From an uncultured Clostridium sp. (GTDB lineage Bacteria > Bacillota > Clostridia > TANB77 > CAG-508), in NCBI GenBank assembly GCA_900553865.1, contig USFC01000035.1:1-15734 (forward strand): a stretch of 15,734 nucleotides of DNA. The letters run 5' to 3'. The position numbers and the translations under genes are program-made. How positions within the stretch are numbered: the first letter of the stretch is position 1; each line of letters opens with the position of its first letter. Shown here piece after piece: positions 14,882 through 15,734 of the stretch. The notes under the pieces are model-generated. The model was not told where the DNA came from and ran no database searches. It was given only the letters and a program-made list of their open reading frames with translations.

Positions 14882-15647
14882 TAAGAAAGTAATTTATTAT
14901 AAAGATGAACTAAATGATGAATTTTCAGGAGCAAAAATAACACCAAGAGTAATTGATGAAAACTATAAATATACACATAACTTTTTGTGGGATTTTTGTT
15001 CTTGGATTTTCCAAAATATATTAAGCATGCCCATAAAAATAGGGTATGCTAAATTTAAGTTCAAAATAAAATATATAGGAAAAGAGAAAATAAAAAAATA
15101 TAAAAAAGAAGGCTATTTTGTATATGTAAATCATACTCAACAATTTGCAGATACTTTCATACCAAGCATTCCAATATATCCTAAAAGAAATTTTTTTATA
15201 GTAAACCCAGAAAATATTTCAGTAAAGCCATTTGGACCTATAATAGAAATGCTTGGGGCACTACCTGTTCCGGGAAACAAAGGAGCAATGAAAAATTTCT
15301 TAAATGAAATAAACAAAAAAATAGAAAAAAATTATTCAATTACAATATACCCAGAAGCACACATATGGCCATATTACACTAAAATAAGGCCATTCAAATC
15401 AGTATCTTTTAAATATCCAGTAGAACTAGAAAAGCCAACCTTTTGCATGACAAACACATATCAAAGCTATGGAAAAAATAATGATAAAATAAAAATAGTT
15501 ACATATATAGATGGACCATTTTTTGCAAATGAAAAATTAAGCATAAAAGAGCAAAAAGAAGAGTTAAGAAATAAAGTGTATGAATGTATGGTAGAAAGAA
15601 GCAAAAAAAGTGATATAGAACATATAAAATATATCAAAATCACATAG
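14874..15647 (+). CDS. PlsC-like lysophospholipid/glycolipid acyltransferase
   Basis: This is a predicted membrane-associated acyltransferase of 257 residues. The longer frame begins with GTG at 14868, but ATG 14874 is better placed behind AAGGAAAG (14861-14868), giving an 8-base overlap with the fusion gene. A hydrophobic or amphipathic segment (about 35-55, WDFCSWIFQNILSMPIKIGY) precedes the catalytic core. The core motif is VNHTQQFADTF with H87 and D93, five residues apart instead of the four in the classical HX4D. The FPEG block is replaced by YPEAH, and GALPVPGNKGAMKNF is the expected middle motif. It probably acylates the same glycolipid or its glycerol anchor as the fused domain upstream. 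The substrate is unknown. Confidence 0.85.
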   Translation: MNSKKVIYYKDELNDEFSGAKITPRVIDENYKYTHNFLWDFCSWIFQNILSMPIKIGYAKFKFKIKYIGKEKIKKYKKEGYFVYVNHTQQFADTFIPSIPIYPKRNFFIVNPENISVKPFGPIIEMLGALPVPGNKGAMKNFLNEINKKIEKNYSITIYPEAHIWPYYTKIRPFKSVSFKYPVELEKPTFCMTNTYQSYGKNNDKIKIVTYIDGPFFANEKLSIKEQKEELRNKVYECMVERSKKSDIEHIKYIKIT

Positions 15648-15677
15648 GACATTTGGGGACGGGTCACTTTTGTCCTT
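15645..15677 (+). repeat. GGGGAC-type repeat with hairpin, copy 4
   Basis: AGGACA (15646-15651) and TGTCCT (15671-15676) form a 6-bp inverted repeat around TTGGGGACGGGTCACTTT. The TAG stop of the acyltransferase gene is the first part of this element. It shares the GGGGAC core of the other copies and may end the operon transcript, although the T run is short. Confidence 0.6.
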
Positions 15678-15734
15678 TACATAATTAAGAGAAATAAATC
15701 TATAACAAAAACATATGAATTTTCAAAAAATGCT

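Overview
The window is very AT-rich, and every supported gene lies on the + strand. Coding strands are purine-rich, AGA is the main arginine codon, and ribosome binding sites are strong GGAGG-type. Promoters have -35 and -10 boxes spaced 17 bp. Together with DprA, a short-form pyruvate kinase, a DUF3417-type glucan phosphorylase and an ABC/two-component cassette, this points to a low-GC Firmicute, most likely an uncultured gut-type member of the Clostridia. No rRNA, tRNA, CRISPR array, transposase or phage gene was seen, and no stretch over 300 bases lacks a gene.

Layout. (1) 134-998: dprA, broken by one extra base at a CGG. (2) 1084-2376: an MFS-type transporter with its own promoter. (3) 2476-5040: alpha-glucan phosphorylase (glgP). 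(4) 5123-6562: pyruvate kinase (pyk), ending in a perfect palindromic terminator. Regions 3 and 4 are separate promoter units that feed and finish glycolysis. (5) 6711-10014: an ABC exporter pair, an ATPase plus a double-FtsX permease. (6) 10224-12084: an OmpR-type response regulator overlapping a sensor kinase, probably controlling the exporter. (7) 12225-15647: a GT8 glycosyltransferase (also carrying an extra base at a CGG), a GT8-acyltransferase fusion and a free-standing acyltransferase. These three form one operon that plausibly makes an envelope glycolipid.

Two things stand out. First, the only in-frame CGG codons I could find by reading the genes are the two at which the reading frame breaks. 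Both sites read N-C-T-C-G-G-purine, and in both, skipping the same C restores a conserved protein. This could be +1 frameshifting at a rare or unassigned CGG codon, or recurrent sequence error or decay. Second, a family of GGGGAC/GTCCCC palindromic repeats sits at four gene ends (after pyk, the permease, the kinase and the last acyltransferase), each touching or closely following a stop codon. At the kinase the repeat supplies the last codons and the stop. These elements look like mobile or dispersed terminators.
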